DNA of 64,000 nt from Thermodesulfomicrobium sp. WS (GTDB lineage Bacteria; Desulfobacterota; Desulfovibrionia; Desulfovibrionales; Desulfomicrobiaceae). The DNA is taken from positions 124,001 through 188,000 of the forward strand of contig NZ_AP027130.1 of the NCBI RefSeq assembly GCF_027925145.1, in the 5' to 3' direction. The notes under the pieces are model-generated. The model was not told where the DNA came from. It saw nothing but the letters and a program-made list of their open reading frames with translations, and searched no databases. Both the position numbers and the translations under genes were made by a program. Below are positions 34,498-44,495 of the stretch, piece by piece. The stretch's first letter is position 1, and every line of letters starts with the position of its first letter.

Positions 34498-34944
34498 TCA
34501 CCCTTCCAACGCCACTGCGGTGCCGCCAACGGCGGAGATCTTTTCCACAGCCTTTTTGCTGAACTTATGCGCGGTGATGCGCATGGCCGAGGTCAACTCG
34601 CCGTCGGAGAGCACCTTCACCGGCGCCCCTTCACGAGCGAGACGTGCCGCATACAGGTCCTCAACACTCACCTCGGCCTTACCTGCAAACGCCGACGCAA
34701 TGGTCCCCAAAGCAACGGGCTGATATTCGACGCGGAAAGGATTTTTGAACCCCCGCTTGGGAAGACGCCGGAAGAGAGGCATCTGCCCACCTTCAAATCC
34801 CGGAGCCACTTTCCCGCCACTGCGGGCCTTCTGTCCCTTGTGTCCGCGGCCAGCGGTGCCGCCCTGACCCGAGGCATTGCCCCGGCCCAGACGTTTGCGC
34901 TGCGAGCGTTCCTCCGGGAACGGATAGAGCTCATACAAGTTCAT
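34498..34944 (-). CDS. rplO: Ribosomal protein L15
   Basis: 148 aa. The amino half is Gly/Arg/Lys-rich (KRLGRGNASGQGGTAGRGHKG), which threads into 23S rRNA; the carboxyl half is a compact fold (VSVEDLYAARL). The start overlaps the rpmD stop by four bases. Confidence 0.98.
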   Translation of the reverse strand: MNLYELYPFPEERSQRKRLGRGNASGQGGTAGRGHKGQKARSGGKVAPGFEGGQMPLFRRLPKRGFKNPFRVEYQPVALGTIASAFAGKAEVSVEDLYAARLAREGAPVKVLSDGELTSAMRITAHKFSKKAVEKISAVGGTAVALEG

Positions 34945-35111
34945 CGAACCACCTCCACCAGATGCTGGACTTTGCGAATCATGCCCCAGGTACAGGGATT
35001 ATCGGGGAGCTCCCGAACCTGATGGAGCCGTCGCAGCCCCAGGGCCGCGACAATTTTCCGCTGCGCCGTCGGTTGGGTGATGAGACTCTTGATCAATTTC
35101 ACCTTGAGCAT
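34941..35111 (-). CDS. rpmD: Ribosomal protein L30
   Basis: A 56-aa protein: MLKVKLIKSLITQPTAQRK, with GLRRLHQVRELPDNP in the middle and ending HLVEVVR. The normal bacterial L30 length is about 60. It lies between rpsE and rplO, 10 bases after the rpsE stop, and its stop overlaps the rplO start. Confidence 0.97.
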   Translation of the reverse strand: MLKVKLIKSLITQPTAQRKIVAALGLRRLHQVRELPDNPCTWGMIRKVQHLVEVVR

Positions 35112-35121
35112 GGGAAACCGC

Positions 35122-35616
35122 CTACTTTCGCTTGATGGTCAGGGTTTTGCCCCGCATGGAACTCACCTGTTCCGCGCCGCGCAAGGAACGCAACCCGGCA
35201 AAGGTGGCGCGCACCACATTGTGGGGATTGTTGGTGCCAATGGCCTTGGTGAGGATGTCATGGACACCCACGGCCTCCATGACGGCACGCACCGGGCCAC
35301 CGGCAATGATCCCCGTGCCCGCCGAAGCCGGTTTGAGGAGCACGCGCCCTGCACCAAACTCGCCAATGACATCGTACGGGATGGTCCCGTCCACCAAGGC
35401 CACGGACTCCATATTCTTCCGCGCATGATCCGTTGCCTTGCGAATGGCATCCGGCACCTGGTTGGCCTTGCCCAACCCGAAGCCGACCCGGCCCTTGCCA
35501 TCGCCGACCACCACCAAAGCGCTAAAGCTGAAGCGACGGCCACCCTTGACCACCTTGGCCACACGATTGAGAGCGACAAGCCGCTCGATAAGTTCCAATT
35601 CGTTGTGCTGCTGCAT
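35122..35616 (-). CDS. rpsE: Ribosomal protein S5
   Basis: 164 aa. The double-stranded-RNA-binding-like amino domain has [19 protein letters not shown], the loop near the decoding centre. The carboxyl domain has [19 protein letters not shown]5 affects translational accuracy. Confidence 0.98.
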   Translation of the reverse strand: MQQHNELELIERLVALNRVAKVVKGGRRFSFSALVVVGDGKGRVGFGLGKANQVPDAIRKATDHARKNMESVALVDGTIPYDVIGEFGAGRVLLKPASAGTGIIAGGPVRAVMEAVGVHDILTKAIGTNNPHNVVRATFAGLRSLRGAEQVSSMRGKTLTIKRK

Positions 35617-35631
35617 GGATATCCCCGGCGC

Positions 35632-35985
35632 TTAAAAGTTCAGACCGCCTTCCCGGGCGCCATCGGCTACGGCCTTCACGCGGCCATGGAACAAAAAGCC
35701 ATTGCGGTCGAAGACCACCGCGGAGATATCTTTCTTCTTGGCCTCTTCCGCGATCTTCAGGCCCACCCGCTTGGCGGACTCCACCGTCAGGCTCACCGCG
35801 CTTTCCTCAAGATTCAACGTAGACGCCGCAGCCAGGGTCACCCCTCGGGAGTCGTCAACGATTTGCGCATAGATATGCTTGTTGGAACGGAAGACCACCA
35901 AGCGAGGACGCTCCGGAGTCCCGGAAATCTTTTTCCGAATCCGAACCTTACGCTTTTTTCGTGCTTCTTGTTTGGACAACGTCAT
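35632..35985 (-). CDS. rplR: Ribosomal protein L18
   Basis: 117 aa. A basic amino tail ([15 protein letters not shown]) is followed by [20 protein letters not shown] and a carboxyl [18 protein letters not shown]18 binds 5S rRNA with L5 and L25. It sits in standard order between rplF and rpsE. Confidence 0.98.
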   Translation of the reverse strand: MTLSKQEARKKRKVRIRKKISGTPERPRLVVFRSNKHIYAQIVDDSRGVTLAAASTLNLEESAVSLTVESAKRVGLKIAEEAKKKDISAVVFDRNGFLFHGRVKAVADGAREGGLNF

Positions 35986-35993
35986 ACGTCCAC

Positions 35994-36533
35994 CTACTTC
36001 TTACCGCCGGACTTACCGGCCTTGCGACGGATCACTTCGTCCACGTACTTGATTCCCTTACCCTTATACGGCTCAGGCTCCCGCACGCGGCGAATCTGCG
36101 CAGCCACTTCGCCCACCACCTGCTTGTCACAGCCCGAGATGACAATCTTATTGCCATCCACCTTGGCCTGGATGCCCTGAGGGAGCGCATAGTTGACCGG
36201 GTGAGAGTATCCCACCGACAGCACCACCGTATTGCCCTGCACATTCACCTTATATCCCACGCCAACCACTTCCAGAGACTTCTCAAATCCCTTGGTGACG
36301 CCCACAATCGCATTGGCCAACAAGGTCCGGCGCAGGCCATGCTGCTGGCGGGCAATGCGGGAGTCATCACGGCGACGTACCGCTGCCACGCCCCCCTCGA
36401 GCACCACTTCCACGGCCGGATGCTGGGCAAGGGTAACCGTCCCCTTCGGCCCTTTGACCGTAATGGCATCCGAAGCAATGGCAATGTCCACGCCCGCAGG
36501 AACAGGGATGGGCAATTTTCCAACTCGAGACAT
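35994..36533 (-). CDS. rplF: Ribosomal protein L6
   Basis: 179 aa, two copies of the L6 fold. [17 protein letters not shown] opens the gene; the carboxyl [21 protein letters not shown] is the L6 signature. The ATG at 36533 is chosen over an in-frame Met 34 codons upstream, which would overlap rpsH. Confidence 0.98.
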   Translation of the reverse strand: MSRVGKLPIPVPAGVDIAIASDAITVKGPKGTVTLAQHPAVEVVLEGGVAAVRRRDDSRIARQQHGLRRTLLANAIVGVTKGFEKSLEVVGVGYKVNVQGNTVVLSVGYSHPVNYALPQGIQAKVDGNKIVISGCDKQVVGEVAAQIRRVREPEPYKGKGIKYVDEVIRRKAGKSGGKK

Positions 36534-36544
36534 CGCTTCCCTCC

Positions 36545-36928
36545 CTACCAGATCTCGCAGATCAGCTCGCCGCCGATCCCCTTGGCGCTTGCATGCTTGC
36601 CTTCCATCACCCCCTGGGAGGTGGAAAGGATACAAATCCCCAAACCATTCTGCACCGACGGGATCTGCGCAGCCTGAACATACACCCGGCGGCCAGGCTT
36701 ACTGACACGACGGAGCCCAGAAATGACGGGCTTGTGGTCGTGGTACTTGAGGCGCACCACCAACGCACCATCCCGTTTCTCAAACTGCTCAATAAAGCCT
36801 TCTTCCTGGAGGATCGTCAGGATACTTTCCCGCATCCGGCTGGGAGACATGGCCACCTGAGTATGGCGCGCCATATGGGCATTGCGAATTCTCGTCAGCA
36901 AATCCGCGATAGGATCAACAACAGCCAT
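36545..36928 (-). CDS. rpsH: Ribosomal protein S8
   Basis: 127 aa, starting [17 protein letters not shown]; the carboxyl [13 protein letters not shown] segment is diagnostic. S8 binds helix 21 of 16S rRNA and in E. coli represses the spc operon by binding mRNA near rplE. The start at 36928 follows GGGAGGCTCC. Confidence 0.98.
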   Translation of the reverse strand: MAVVDPIADLLTRIRNAHMARHTQVAMSPSRMRESILTILQEEGFIEQFEKRDGALVVRLKYHDHKPVISGLRRVSKPGRRVYVQAAQIPSVQNGLGICILSTSQGVMEGKHASAKGIGGELICEIW

Positions 36929-36941
36929 GGAGCCTCCCATT

Positions 36942-37127
36942 CTACCAGCTCGATTTGCGCACACCAGGCAGCTCACCAGCCAGTGCCAGGTTCCGAAAAC
37001 AAATTCTGCACACACCAAATTTCCGCAAAAAGGCACGCGGACGTCCACAGATAGGACATCTATTGTATTTCCGAGTGGAAAACTTGGGCTTCCGCTGAGC
37101 CTTGACCATCAAGGATGTACGAGTCAA
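36942..37127 (-). CDS. rpsN: Ribosomal protein S14, zinc-binding short form
   Basis: 61 aa. The start is a TTG at 37127, with AAGGAGG 8 bases upstream, giving (M)[15 protein letters not shown]. Two CxxC pairs (CPIC and CRIC) ligate zinc, the usual short type; the protein ends [11 protein letters not shown]. An earlier Met at 37214 would run back into rplE and is not supported. Confidence 0.96.
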   Translation of the reverse strand: MTRTSLMVKAQRKPKFSTRKYNRCPICGRPRAFLRKFGVCRICFRNLALAGELPGVRKSSW

Positions 37128-37140
37128 GTTACATTCCTCC

Positions 37141-37680
37141 TTACTTCCTGAAAGGCATTCCAAGGAGCTTGAGAAGCATCTTGGCTTCTTTATCCGTTTT
37201 TGCCGTTGTAACAATCGAGATATTCATACCGACGGCCTTCTCGACCTTATCCATCTCGATCTCCGGGAAAATGGTATGCTCCTTGATGCCCAGCGTATAA
37301 TTCCCACGGCCATCAAAGCCACGGTCGGGAATTCCACGGAAGTCGCGCACCCGCGGAAGCGCAATAAGGATCAGCTTCTCCAGAAAAGCCCACATTCTAT
37401 CCCGACGCAAGGACACGCGGCATCCAACGGGCATCCCTTCACGCAGCTTGAACGCAGCGATGGATTTTTTGGCCCGCGTCACAACGGCCTTCTGTCCTGC
37501 AATCAGAGTCAAATCGCGTACAGAATCCTGGATAAGCTTATTGTTCTGGCTTCCCTCGCCCAACCCCATGTTCAACGAAACATAGGTAATCCGCGGAACT
37601 TCCATAACGCATTTGTACTGAAATTCCTTGGCGAGCTCAGGGGCGACTTTTTCCCTGTAGATCTTTTCGAGGTTGGTCAT
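37141..37680 (-). CDS. rplE: Ribosomal protein L5
   Basis: 179 aa. [16 protein letters not shown] starts the protein; [18 protein letters not shown] and [19 protein letters not shown] are conserved. L5 binds 5S rRNA and contacts P-site tRNA. The ATG at 37680 is preferred to the adjacent upstream GTG. Confidence 0.97.
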   Translation of the reverse strand: MTNLEKIYREKVAPELAKEFQYKCVMEVPRITYVSLNMGLGEGSQNNKLIQDSVRDLTLIAGQKAVVTRAKKSIAAFKLREGMPVGCRVSLRRDRMWAFLEKLILIALPRVRDFRGIPDRGFDGRGNYTLGIKEHTIFPEIEMDKVEKAVGMNISIVTTAKTDKEAKMLLKLLGMPFRK

Positions 37681-37689
37681 CACGACACC

Positions 37690-38019
37690 TTAGCTGATCG
37701 TTTCGTTGCACTTTTTGCAGTAGCGCAGTTTCTTGTCGTCTTCGGTGAAGCGGTAGCCCACCCGCGTCGGCTTGGCGCACGCCGGGCACACCAACTGCAC
37801 ATTGGACACATCAATGGGCATCTCTTTTTCGACGATCCCCCCTGGCTGTCCTGCATATGGATTCGGCTTCATGTGCTTCTTCACCACATTCACCTTCTCC
37901 ACGACGACTTTATTTTTATCACGCAAAATACGCGTCACCTTACCGATCTTGCCCTTGTCTTTGCCCGCAAGGACCATCACGGTATCGTCTTTATGAATCT
38001 TCCAGACGCGATTAGCCAT
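37690..38019 (-). CDS. rplX: Ribosomal protein L24
   Basis: 109 aa. The KOW motif appears as [15 protein letters not shown]. The carboxyl half holds two CxxC pairs (CPAC and CKKC), suggesting a bound zinc. The first base of the gene is the last base of the rplN stop (TAATG), so the two are coupled. Confidence 0.97.
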   Translation of the reverse strand: MANRVWKIHKDDTVMVLAGKDKGKIGKVTRILRDKNKVVVEKVNVVKKHMKPNPYAGQPGGIVEKEMPIDVSNVQLVCPACAKPTRVGYRFTEDDKKLRYCKKCNETIS

Positions 38020-38387
38020 TACAGCACCTCGGGAGCGAGAGAGACAATTTTCATGAAGTTCTTGGCCCGCAGCTCTCGGGCCACCGGCCCAAAAATACGG
38101 GTGCCAATGGGCTCCATGTTCTTGTTCAGCAGGACCGCAGAGTTGGTATCAAAGCGGATGTAGGTGCCATCCGGGCGACCGATCTCTTTTTTCGTCCGCA
38201 CGATCACCGCTTGCAGCACATCGCCTTTTTTCACCTTGCCATGGGGGATGGCCTCTTTCACTGAGACCATGATCACATCCCCAACCTGGGCATAGCGACG
38301 CTTGCTGCCGCCGAGCACCTTGATGCAGGCTACCTTCTTGGCCCCGGAGTTGTCCGCGACATCCAACGTCGTTTGCATCTGAATCAT
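38019..38387 (-). CDS. rplN: Ribosomal protein L14
   Basis: 122 aa. [19 protein letters not shown] is the universal L14 start, and [20 protein letters not shown] the end. L14 lies on the 50S face that contacts the 30S subunit and binds silencing factor RsfS in other bacteria. Confidence 0.98.
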   Translation of the reverse strand: MIQMQTTLDVADNSGAKKVACIKVLGGSKRRYAQVGDVIMVSVKEAIPHGKVKKGDVLQAVIVRTKKEIGRPDGTYIRFDTNSAVLLNKNMEPIGTRIFGPVARELRAKNFMKIVSLAPEVL

Positions 38388-38398
38388 AACGGATACCC

Positions 38399-38665
38399 CT
38401 ACAACGCCCGTTCAATAATTTTCACCAAATGCCAGTTCTTATGCGCACTCAGCGGACGATGTTCCACAATCTGGACCTTATCGCCCACGCGACACTCATT
38501 GTTGGGGTCATGCGCCATAAACTTCTTTCTACGGCGAATGTATTTCTTCAAGATAGGATGCTTGACCAAGGTTTCAACGCGGACGACGATGGTCTTGTCA
38601 TTCTTGTCGCTCACGACGAAGCCAACAAGAGTTCTCTTGTTCGAAGTCTTACCGCTATTGCTCAT
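38399..38665 (-). CDS. rpsQ: Ribosomal protein S17
   Basis: 88 aa, an OB-fold protein with [17 protein letters not shown] and [19 protein letters not shown]. The ATG at 38665 overlaps the rpmC stop by one base (TGATG). A primary 16S rRNA binder. Confidence 0.97.
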   Translation of the reverse strand: MSNSGKTSNKRTLVGFVVSDKNDKTIVVRVETLVKHPILKKYIRRRKKFMAHDPNNECRVGDKVQIVEHRPLSAHKNWHLVKIIERAL

Positions 38666-38862
38666 CACCTTGTCTCCATCTGCTTCTCTTTCAAGACAGT
38701 CAAAATCCGAGCAATGGATTTTTTGACTTGCGGTATTCTTTGCGTATTTTCCAGCTGCGCAGTGGCATGCTGGAAACGGAGATTCATCAACTCCTTACGG
38801 AACTCCTGCAGCTTTTCGTTGAGCTTTGCGGCATCCATCGCACGCAATTCCTGAGCGTTCAT
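38665..38862 (-). CDS. rpmC: Ribosomal protein L29
   Basis: 65 aa, two helices: [20 protein letters not shown] and [21 protein letters not shown]29 is at the exit tunnel, next to the trigger-factor site on L23. It follows rplP by 3 bases. Confidence 0.97.
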   Translation of the reverse strand: MNAQELRAMDAAKLNEKLQEFRKELMNLRFQHATAQLENTQRIPQVKKSIARILTVLKEKQMETR

Positions 38863-38865
38863 GCA

Positions 38866-39273
38866 TTACTCCTTTTCGACTATCATAGTCTTGATCGGCA
38901 GTTTATGCGCCGCTCTGCGCAAAGCTTCCTTGGCAAGCTCAACATCAACGCCCTTGATCTCGTACAACATCCGACCACGCTGCACCGGAGCACACCATCC
39001 CACGGGAGAACCCTTTCCACTCCCCTGGCGCACTTCCAATGGCTTGGCCGTGATCACTTTGTCCGGAAAGATGCGGATAAAGACCTGGCCGCCACGCTTG
39101 ATATGCCGCATCATGGCAATACGGGCCGCCTCAATCTGCTGGCTCGTGATCTTGCCACACTCAAGGGCCTTGAGGCCCACATCACCAAAGGCAACGGTGG
39201 TGGCGCGCTGGGCGACCCCCCGAACCCGTCCCTTCTGCTGCTTTCTGAATTTGGTGCGTTTTGGACTGAGCAT
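38866..39273 (-). CDS. rplP: Ribosomal protein L16
   Basis: 135 aa. [16 protein letters not shown] opens the gene; [19 protein letters not shown] and [17 protein letters not shown] are diagnostic. L16 helps position tRNA in the A site. The start overlaps the rpsC stop by one base. Confidence 0.98.
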   Translation of the reverse strand: MLSPKRTKFRKQQKGRVRGVAQRATTVAFGDVGLKALECGKITSQQIEAARIAMMRHIKRGGQVFIRIFPDKVITAKPLEVRQGSGKGSPVGWCAPVQRGRMLYEIKGVDVELAKEALRRAAHKLPIKTMIVEKE

Positions 39274-39911
39274 CAGCTATTCACCTCACTCAAAATCTCG
39301 CCCTTGAAGACCCACACCTTGACCCCGATGACCCCGTATGTGGTCTTGGCCAAGGCCAGGCCATAGTCGATGTCGGCGCGCAAGGTATGCAGCGGCACAC
39401 GACCTTCACGGGCCCACTCGGTACGTGCGATTTCCGCACCGCCCAAACGGCCGCTCACCTGCACCTTGATGCCCTGAGCACCAAATTTTTGCGCTAGCGA
39501 AATCGTCTTCTTCATGGCCCGACGAAAGGCCACCCGCCGTTCCAACTGCTGGGCAATGGACTCCGCCACCAACTGCGCCTCAATCTCGGGCCGACGAATT
39601 TCGTTGACCTCGATGGCAAACTCGCGACCGAACTTCTGGCGCAGCTCCAAGCGCATCTTCTCAATTTCTGCGCCCTTTCGGCCGATAACGATACCCGGAC
39701 GAGCCGTATACAGAATCAGACGAACCTTGTCCGCCGCACGCTCAATATCAATCTTGGCAATCCCGGCGTGATTCAGCTTATCTTTGACATAGCGACGCAG
39801 CTTATGGTCTTCGAAAACATACTCTGCATATTTCTTGTCGCTGAACCAACGCGATTTCCAAGGCTTATTATAGCCGACACGAAATCCGTAAGGATGTACT
39901 TTGTGACCCAA
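39273..39911 (-). CDS. rpsC: Ribosomal protein S3
   Basis: 212 aa. A type II KH domain with [18 protein letters not shown] is followed by the carboxyl S3 domain ([20 protein letters not shown]). S3 lies at the mRNA entry and has helicase activity in the ribosome. Confidence 0.98.
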   Translation of the reverse strand: MGHKVHPYGFRVGYNKPWKSRWFSDKKYAEYVFEDHKLRRYVKDKLNHAGIAKIDIERAADKVRLILYTARPGIVIGRKGAEIEKMRLELRQKFGREFAIEVNEIRRPEIEAQLVAESIAQQLERRVAFRRAMKKTISLAQKFGAQGIKVQVSGRLGGAEIARTEWAREGRVPLHTLRADIDYGLALAKTTYGVIGVKVWVFKGEILSEVNS

Positions 39912-39923
39912 GGCTCTGTCCTC

Positions 39924-40256
39924 CTATCGCTCGTCCACGACCACTGTAATGTGGCTGGTTCTCTTGATAATGCGGTACGCACGGCCCATGGCCCGAGGAC
40001 GAATGCGCTTCCAGCTTGGACCACCGTCGATACGGATCTCCTTCACCAGCAGGCTATCGACATCCAAATTCGCATTGTGCTCGGCATTGGCGATGGCGGA
40101 GGCCAAAACTTTCTCAATGAGACGGGCTGCCTTCTTGGGAGTAAACTTCAAAATGTTCAAGGCATCTTCCACAGGCTTGCCCGTGACGTTACGCGCCACG
40201 AGCCGCGCCTTCTGGGGCGAGACGCGCAGAAACTTGGCAACGGCTTTCGCTTCCAT
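39924..40256 (-). CDS. rplV: Ribosomal protein L22
   Basis: 110 aa. [20 protein letters not shown] is the standard start; the beta-hairpin reaching the exit tunnel includes [16 protein letters not shown]. Starts 14 bases after rpsS. Confidence 0.98.
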   Translation of the reverse strand: MEAKAVAKFLRVSPQKARLVARNVTGKPVEDALNILKFTPKKAARLIEKVLASAIANAEHNANLDVDSLLVKEIRIDGGPSWKRIRPRAMGRAYRIIKRTSHITVVVDER

Positions 40257-40270
40257 ATCTCCTTCCCGCC

Positions 40271-40543
40271 TTATTTCTTCTTCTTGTCTGCGGCGTGGCC
40301 GAAGAACGTCCGCGTGGGGGCAAACTCGCCGAGCTTGTGCCCCACCATATTTTCCGACACGAACACTGGCACAAACTTCTTGCCGTTGTGCACCGCAAAA
40401 GTCAGCCCCACCATCTCAGGGATAATCGTGGAACGGCGGGACCAGGTCTTGATCACCTGACGGCTCCGCTCTGCGTTGGCCTTTTCCACCTTTTTGAGGA
40501 GATGGTCATCCACAAAGGGGCCTTTTTTGAGGGATCTCGGCAT
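40271..40543 (-). CDS. rpsS: Ribosomal protein S19
   Basis: 90 aa. [19 protein letters not shown] begins the protein, and [21 protein letters not shown] ends it. S19 is a 30S head protein contacting S13 and the A-site tRNA region. Confidence 0.98.
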   Translation of the reverse strand: MPRSLKKGPFVDDHLLKKVEKANAERSRQVIKTWSRRSTIIPEMVGLTFAVHNGKKFVPVFVSENMVGHKLGEFAPTRTFFGHAADKKKK

Positions 40544-40551
40544 AGCTACTC

Positions 40552-41382
40552 CTACTTGGTACCGCGGGGTTTGACGATAAACTTGGAGGACGCCTTCTTG
40601 GGCGAACGCGTCTTGGCACCCTTGGTGGGCTTACCCCACGGGGTCACCGGATGGCGACCACCGGAACTCCGGCCCTCGCCACCACCCAAGGGATGGTCCA
40701 CAGGGTTCATGGCCACGCCACGCACCTTCGGACGCCGCCCCAACCAACGGTTGCGGCCAGCCTTACCCAAAGAGATGTTCTCATGCTCCAAGTTCCCCAC
40801 CTGACCCACGGTAGCCATGGCCGTCGCCAAGACCTTGCGCACTTCGCCCGAAGGCAGACGCAGCAGGGCATACGTCCCTTCCTTGGCGATAAGCTGGGCA
40901 TAGGTGCCCGCAGACCGCGCCATCTGACCGCCGCGGCCAGGATGAAGCTCCACGTTGTGGACCAACGTACCCAGCGGAATCCGACCCAAAGGCAGGGCAT
41001 TGCCGGGCTTGATGTCCGCGGAGTCCCCGGCCACGACGGTGTCTCCCACCTGCAGGCCCACCGGGCACAAAATATAGCGCTTCTCGCCGTCCGCATACGA
41101 AAGCAGGGCAATACGCGCGCTCCGATTGGGATCGTACTCGATACTGGCTACACGGGCGGGGATGTCCAGCTTGTTGCGCTTGAAATCGATGATCCGGTAG
41201 CGCCGCTTGACCCCGCCGCCACGACGGCGGGCCGTAATCCGGCCAAAATGATTCCGGCCGCTCTTCTTGCACAGCCCCACGGTAAGGGACTTTTCCGGCT
41301 CGACCTTGGTGATTTCCTCGAAGGTATGCACCGTTTGCGTCCGCCGGCCTGGAGAAGTCGGCTTGAGTTTCCGAATCGCCAT
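40552..41382 (-). CDS. rplB: Ribosomal protein L2
   Basis: 276 aa. [17 protein letters not shown] starts it. The catalytic-region His segment [19 protein letters not shown] is intact, and the carboxyl end is Lys-rich. L2 is needed for subunit joining and peptidyl-transferase activity. Confidence 0.99.
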   Translation of the reverse strand: MAIRKLKPTSPGRRTQTVHTFEEITKVEPEKSLTVGLCKKSGRNHFGRITARRRGGGVKRRYRIIDFKRNKLDIPARVASIEYDPNRSARIALLSYADGEKRYILCPVGLQVGDTVVAGDSADIKPGNALPLGRIPLGTLVHNVELHPGRGGQMARSAGTYAQLIAKEGTYALLRLPSGEVRKVLATAMATVGQVGNLEHENISLGKAGRNRWLGRRPKVRGVAMNPVDHPLGGGEGRSSGGRHPVTPWGKPTKGAKTRSPKKASSKFIVKPRGTK

Positions 41383-41385
41383 ACA

Positions 41386-41679
41386 TCAAACCCCTTCGAA
41401 AAAGTCGATGGAAGCCCCTGGAGCAAGGGTCACATAGGCCTTCTTATAGCCCCGAATCTTGCCCGCGGCCCGACCGAATTTTGTCCGTACCCGGGGACGA
41501 TAGCGAACCATGTTCACCGCCGTCACCTGCACGCCGAACACATCCTCCACGGCGCGCTGTACATCGATCTTGTTGGCAGCCGGATGCACGAGAAAAGCCA
41601 CCTGATTGGCATTCTGCTTCATCAAGGTGGTCTTCTCGGAAATGAGCGGCCGCAACAAAATTTGCGTGCTCTCCATCAC
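41386..41679 (-). CDS. rplW: Ribosomal protein L23
   Basis: 97 aa. LLRPLISEKTTLM and VAFLVHPAANKIDVQRAVED are typical. L23 docks trigger factor and SRP at the tunnel exit. Its start overlaps the rplD stop by four bases. Confidence 0.98.
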   Translation of the reverse strand: MMESTQILLRPLISEKTTLMKQNANQVAFLVHPAANKIDVQRAVEDVFGVQVTAVNMVRYRPRVRTKFGRAAGKIRGYKKAYVTLAPGASIDFFEGV

Positions 41680-42296
41680 TTCAACCTCGCATGCAAGGCC
41701 TCGACGGCGCCCTTATCCAGCACCAGCTGAGGATATTTCAGGATTTCGTAAACATTGATGGCAGAAGGCTCCACCACCAACATACCCGGCACGTTCCGGG
41801 CCGAAAGAGTAAGATTGCTATCGGGTTCACTCACAACAATCAAGGCTTTTTTCAGGCCCAGACCTTTGGCGCAGGCGACGAAATCCTTGGTCTTGATGCG
41901 CTCCAAGGCCAGCTTGTCCACCACCACCAGACTCTCTGTGGCATATTTGCTCGAAAGCGCCATCTTCAAGGCCAATCGGCGGACCTGCTTGTTGATCTTG
42001 AAGCCATAATCACGCGCCACCGGGCCATGCACCACCGCACCGCCACGCCACAGAGGGGAGCGGATGGATCCGGCCCGAGCACGGCCCGTCCCTTTCTGGC
42101 GCCACGGCTTCTTGCCGCCACCGCGCACCAATCCCCGAGTCTTCACGCCCACGGTACCTGCACGCAATTTGGCGAGATGGGAACGCACTGCTAGGTGAAG
42201 GATTTCCGGCCGAATCTCGACGCGGAAAATCTCGTCGGCCAAGTCCATCTCACCGACGACCTCATTGCGTTGATTGACTACCTTTGTATGTGCCAT
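41676..42296 (-). CDS. rplD: Ribosomal protein L4
   Basis: 206 aa. The tunnel-lining loop has VRGGGKKPWRQKGTGRARAG. In E. coli free L4 represses the S10 operon. The ATG at 42296 is chosen because the upstream ATG at 42305 abuts the AAAGGA ribosome-binding site. Confidence 0.97.
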   Translation of the reverse strand: MAHTKVVNQRNEVVGEMDLADEIFRVEIRPEILHLAVRSHLAKLRAGTVGVKTRGLVRGGGKKPWRQKGTGRARAGSIRSPLWRGGAVVHGPVARDYGFKINKQVRRLALKMALSSKYATESLVVVDKLALERIKTKDFVACAKGLGLKKALIVVSEPDSNLTLSARNVPGMLVVEPSAINVYEILKYPQLVLDKGAVEALHARLK

Positions 42297-42308
42297 GGTA
42301 CGCATCCT

Positions 42309-42941
42309 TTATTTCATCTTCCGCAAGACCACGATCCCCTGCTTGGGGCCGGGCACCTGGCCACGAACAAGCACCACGTTTTCCTCGGGCCGGACATCTA
42401 CGATCTCCACATTGAGGACCGTAGAGCGCTTCGCCCCGTAGTGGCCAGGGAGCTTCTTGCCCTTGAATACTTTGCTCGGCCATGCGCACTGGCCAATGGA
42501 GCCCGGCTTCCGATGTACCTTCTCATGGCCGTGCGTGGCAGGGGCGCCGCCGAAGTTCCAGCGGCGGATTACACCGGCAAAGCCGCGGCCCTTGGATGTC
42601 CCCGTAACCGCAACACGGTCGCCACGCTGGAAGATCTCCACAGTCAGACTCTGACCCACCTCGAAGCCCGAGGCATCCGGCAAGCGAATTTCCTTCAGCA
42701 TTTTATAAAAGCCACAATTTGCCTTCTGCTGATGGCCTCGCTCCGGTTTGTTGAGGCGATGCGCAGGCACTTCCTCAAAACCAATCTGCAGCGCAGAATA
42801 CCCATTGCGCTCGGGAGTTCTTTTCTCCACAATAGGACAGGGACCAGCCTGAATCACCGTCACCGGGATAGCATTGCCATCCGGCCCAAAAATACGGGTC
42901 ATGCCGATCTTTCTGCCCACAAGTCCCATGGTCTGCTTCAT
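42309..42941 (-). CDS. rplC: Ribosomal protein L3
   Basis: 210 aa. MGLVGRKIGMTRIFGPDG and the central KGRGFAGVIRRWNFGG region, with GSIGQCAWPSKVFKGKKLPG after it, are diagnostic. L3 nucleates 50S assembly near the 3' end of 23S rRNA. Confidence 0.98.
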   Translation of the reverse strand: MKQTMGLVGRKIGMTRIFGPDGNAIPVTVIQAGPCPIVEKRTPERNGYSALQIGFEEVPAHRLNKPERGHQQKANCGFYKMLKEIRLPDASGFEVGQSLTVEIFQRGDRVAVTGTSKGRGFAGVIRRWNFGGAPATHGHEKVHRKPGSIGQCAWPSKVFKGKKLPGHYGAKRSTVLNVEIVDVRPEENVVLVRGQVPGPKQGIVVLRKMK

Positions 42942-42968
42942 AACAATTCGCCTCTATAATAATCCTGC

Positions 42969-43283
42969 TTACAGCTTGATCTCGACATCAACGCCAGCAG
43001 GAAGATTCAATTTCCCCAAAGCATCCACGGTCTGCTGAGTGGGCTCCAGGATGTCCAAGAGACGCTTATGCACACGCAGCTCAAACTGTTCCCGCGACTT
43101 TTTATCCACATGCACCGACTTCTGAATAGTCTGCTTGTGAATACGAGTCGGTAGAGGGATCGGACCTGCAATGGACGCACCTGTGTTGCGTGCAGAGTCC
43201 ACAATCTCCGCTACAGCTTTGTCCAAAATACGGTAGTCGTAGGCACGCAATTTGATGCGGATCTTATCGCTTTGCATCATCAT
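42969..43283 (-). CDS. rpsJ: Ribosomal protein S10 (NusE)
   Basis: 104 aa. [18 protein letters not shown] and [19 protein letters not shown] are conserved. S10 works both in the 30S head and, with NusB, in antitermination. Three consecutive ATG codons make the exact start uncertain; the first, 6 bases after tuf1, is used here. Confidence 0.97.
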   Translation of the reverse strand: MMMQSDKIRIKLRAYDYRILDKAVAEIVDSARNTGASIAGPIPLPTRIHKQTIQKSVHVDKKSREQFELRVHKRLLDILEPTQQTVDALGKLNLPAGVDVEIKL

Positions 43284-43289
43284 GATCCA

Positions 43290-44483
43290 CTACTCCACGA
43301 TTTCCGAGACCACGCCAGCGCCCACGGTACGACCACCCTCGCGGATGGCGAAACGCAGACCCTTCTCCATGGCCACAGGATTGATGAGCTGCACGTGGAA
43401 CGTGGTGTTGTCCCCCGGCATCACCATCTCCACACCCTCGTTGAGGGTCACCACTCCCGTCACATCCGTGGTGCGGAAGTAAAACTGCGGACGATAGCCC
43501 GAGAAGAACGGCGTATGACGACCGCCTTCTTCCTTGCTCAGGACATACACCTCGGCCACAAACTTGGTGTGCGGCGTGATGGAACCCGGCTTGGCCAACA
43601 CCTGACCACGCTCCACCTCGTCACGCTTCACACCACGCAACAGCGCACCGATGTTGTCACCCGCCTGACCTTCGTCAAGCAGCTTGCGGAACATCTCCAC
43701 GCCCGTACACGTGGTCTTGCGGGTCTCCCGGAAACCCACAATCTCCACTTCGTCGCCCACCTTGATCACACCGCGCTCCACACGACCGGTCACCACCGTG
43801 CCACGGCCGGAAATGGAAAACACGTCTTCAATGGGCATCAAAAACGGCTTGTCGATCTCGCGCACCGGGTCCGGAATATAGCTGTCGCATGCGTCCAGAA
43901 GCTCCAAAATGGGCTTGGCGTCCGGAGAATCGATGGACTCACACTCCAATGCCTTGAGCGCCGAGCCGCGGATCACCGGCACCTCGTCCCCAGGGAACTC
44001 GTACTTGGTCAGAAGCTCCCGCACTTCCATCTCCACCAGCTCGATGAGCTCCTCGTCATCCACAAGGTCCACCTTGTTGAGGAACACCACCAGGTAGGGC
44101 ACCCCCACCTGACGAGCCAAAAGAATGTGCTCCCGGGTCTGCGGCATGGGACCATCGGTGGCCGCCACCACGATGATGGCACCGTCCATCTGCGCCGCAC
44201 CCGTAATCATGTTCTTGATGTAGTCCGCGTGCCCCGGGCAATCCACATGCGCATAGTGCCGCTTCTCGGTCTCGTACTCCACGTGCGCCGTCGCAATGGT
44301 AATACCGCGCTCCTTCTCTTCCGGAGCCTTGTCGATCTGATCAAAACCCACGTACTGGCCATGCCCACGCATGCTCGCAATCTTCGTGATCGCTGCCGTC
44401 AGCGTCGTCTTCCCATGGTCAATGTGACCAATGGTGCCAATGTTGACGTGCGGCTTCTTCCGTTCAAACTTCTGCTTCGCCAT
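43290..44483 (-). CDS. tuf: Elongation factor Tu, copy 1
   Basis: A 397-aa GTPase delivering aminoacyl-tRNA. G1 [11 protein letters not shown]3 DCPGHADY and G4 NKVD are intact; domains 2 and 3 are full length. It is the last gene of the str operon, between fusA and rpsJ. The protein is identical to copy 2 at 59302-60495 and the DNA appears identical too, but the stop codon here is TAG. Confidence 0.99.
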   Translation of the reverse strand: MAKQKFERKKPHVNIGTIGHIDHGKTTLTAAITKIASMRGHGQYVGFDQIDKAPEEKERGITIATAHVEYETEKRHYAHVDCPGHADYIKNMITGAAQMDGAIIVVAATDGPMPQTREHILLARQVGVPYLVVFLNKVDLVDDEELIELVEMEVRELLTKYEFPGDEVPVIRGSALKALECESIDSPDAKPILELLDACDSYIPDPVREIDKPFLMPIEDVFSISGRGTVVTGRVERGVIKVGDEVEIVGFRETRKTTCTGVEMFRKLLDEGQAGDNIGALLRGVKRDEVERGQVLAKPGSITPHTKFVAEVYVLSKEEGGRHTPFFSGYRPQFYFRTTDVTGVVTLNEGVEMVMPGDNTTFHVQLINPVAMEKGLRFAIREGGRTVGAGVVSEIVE

Positions 44484-44495
44484 AATCTTTGCCCC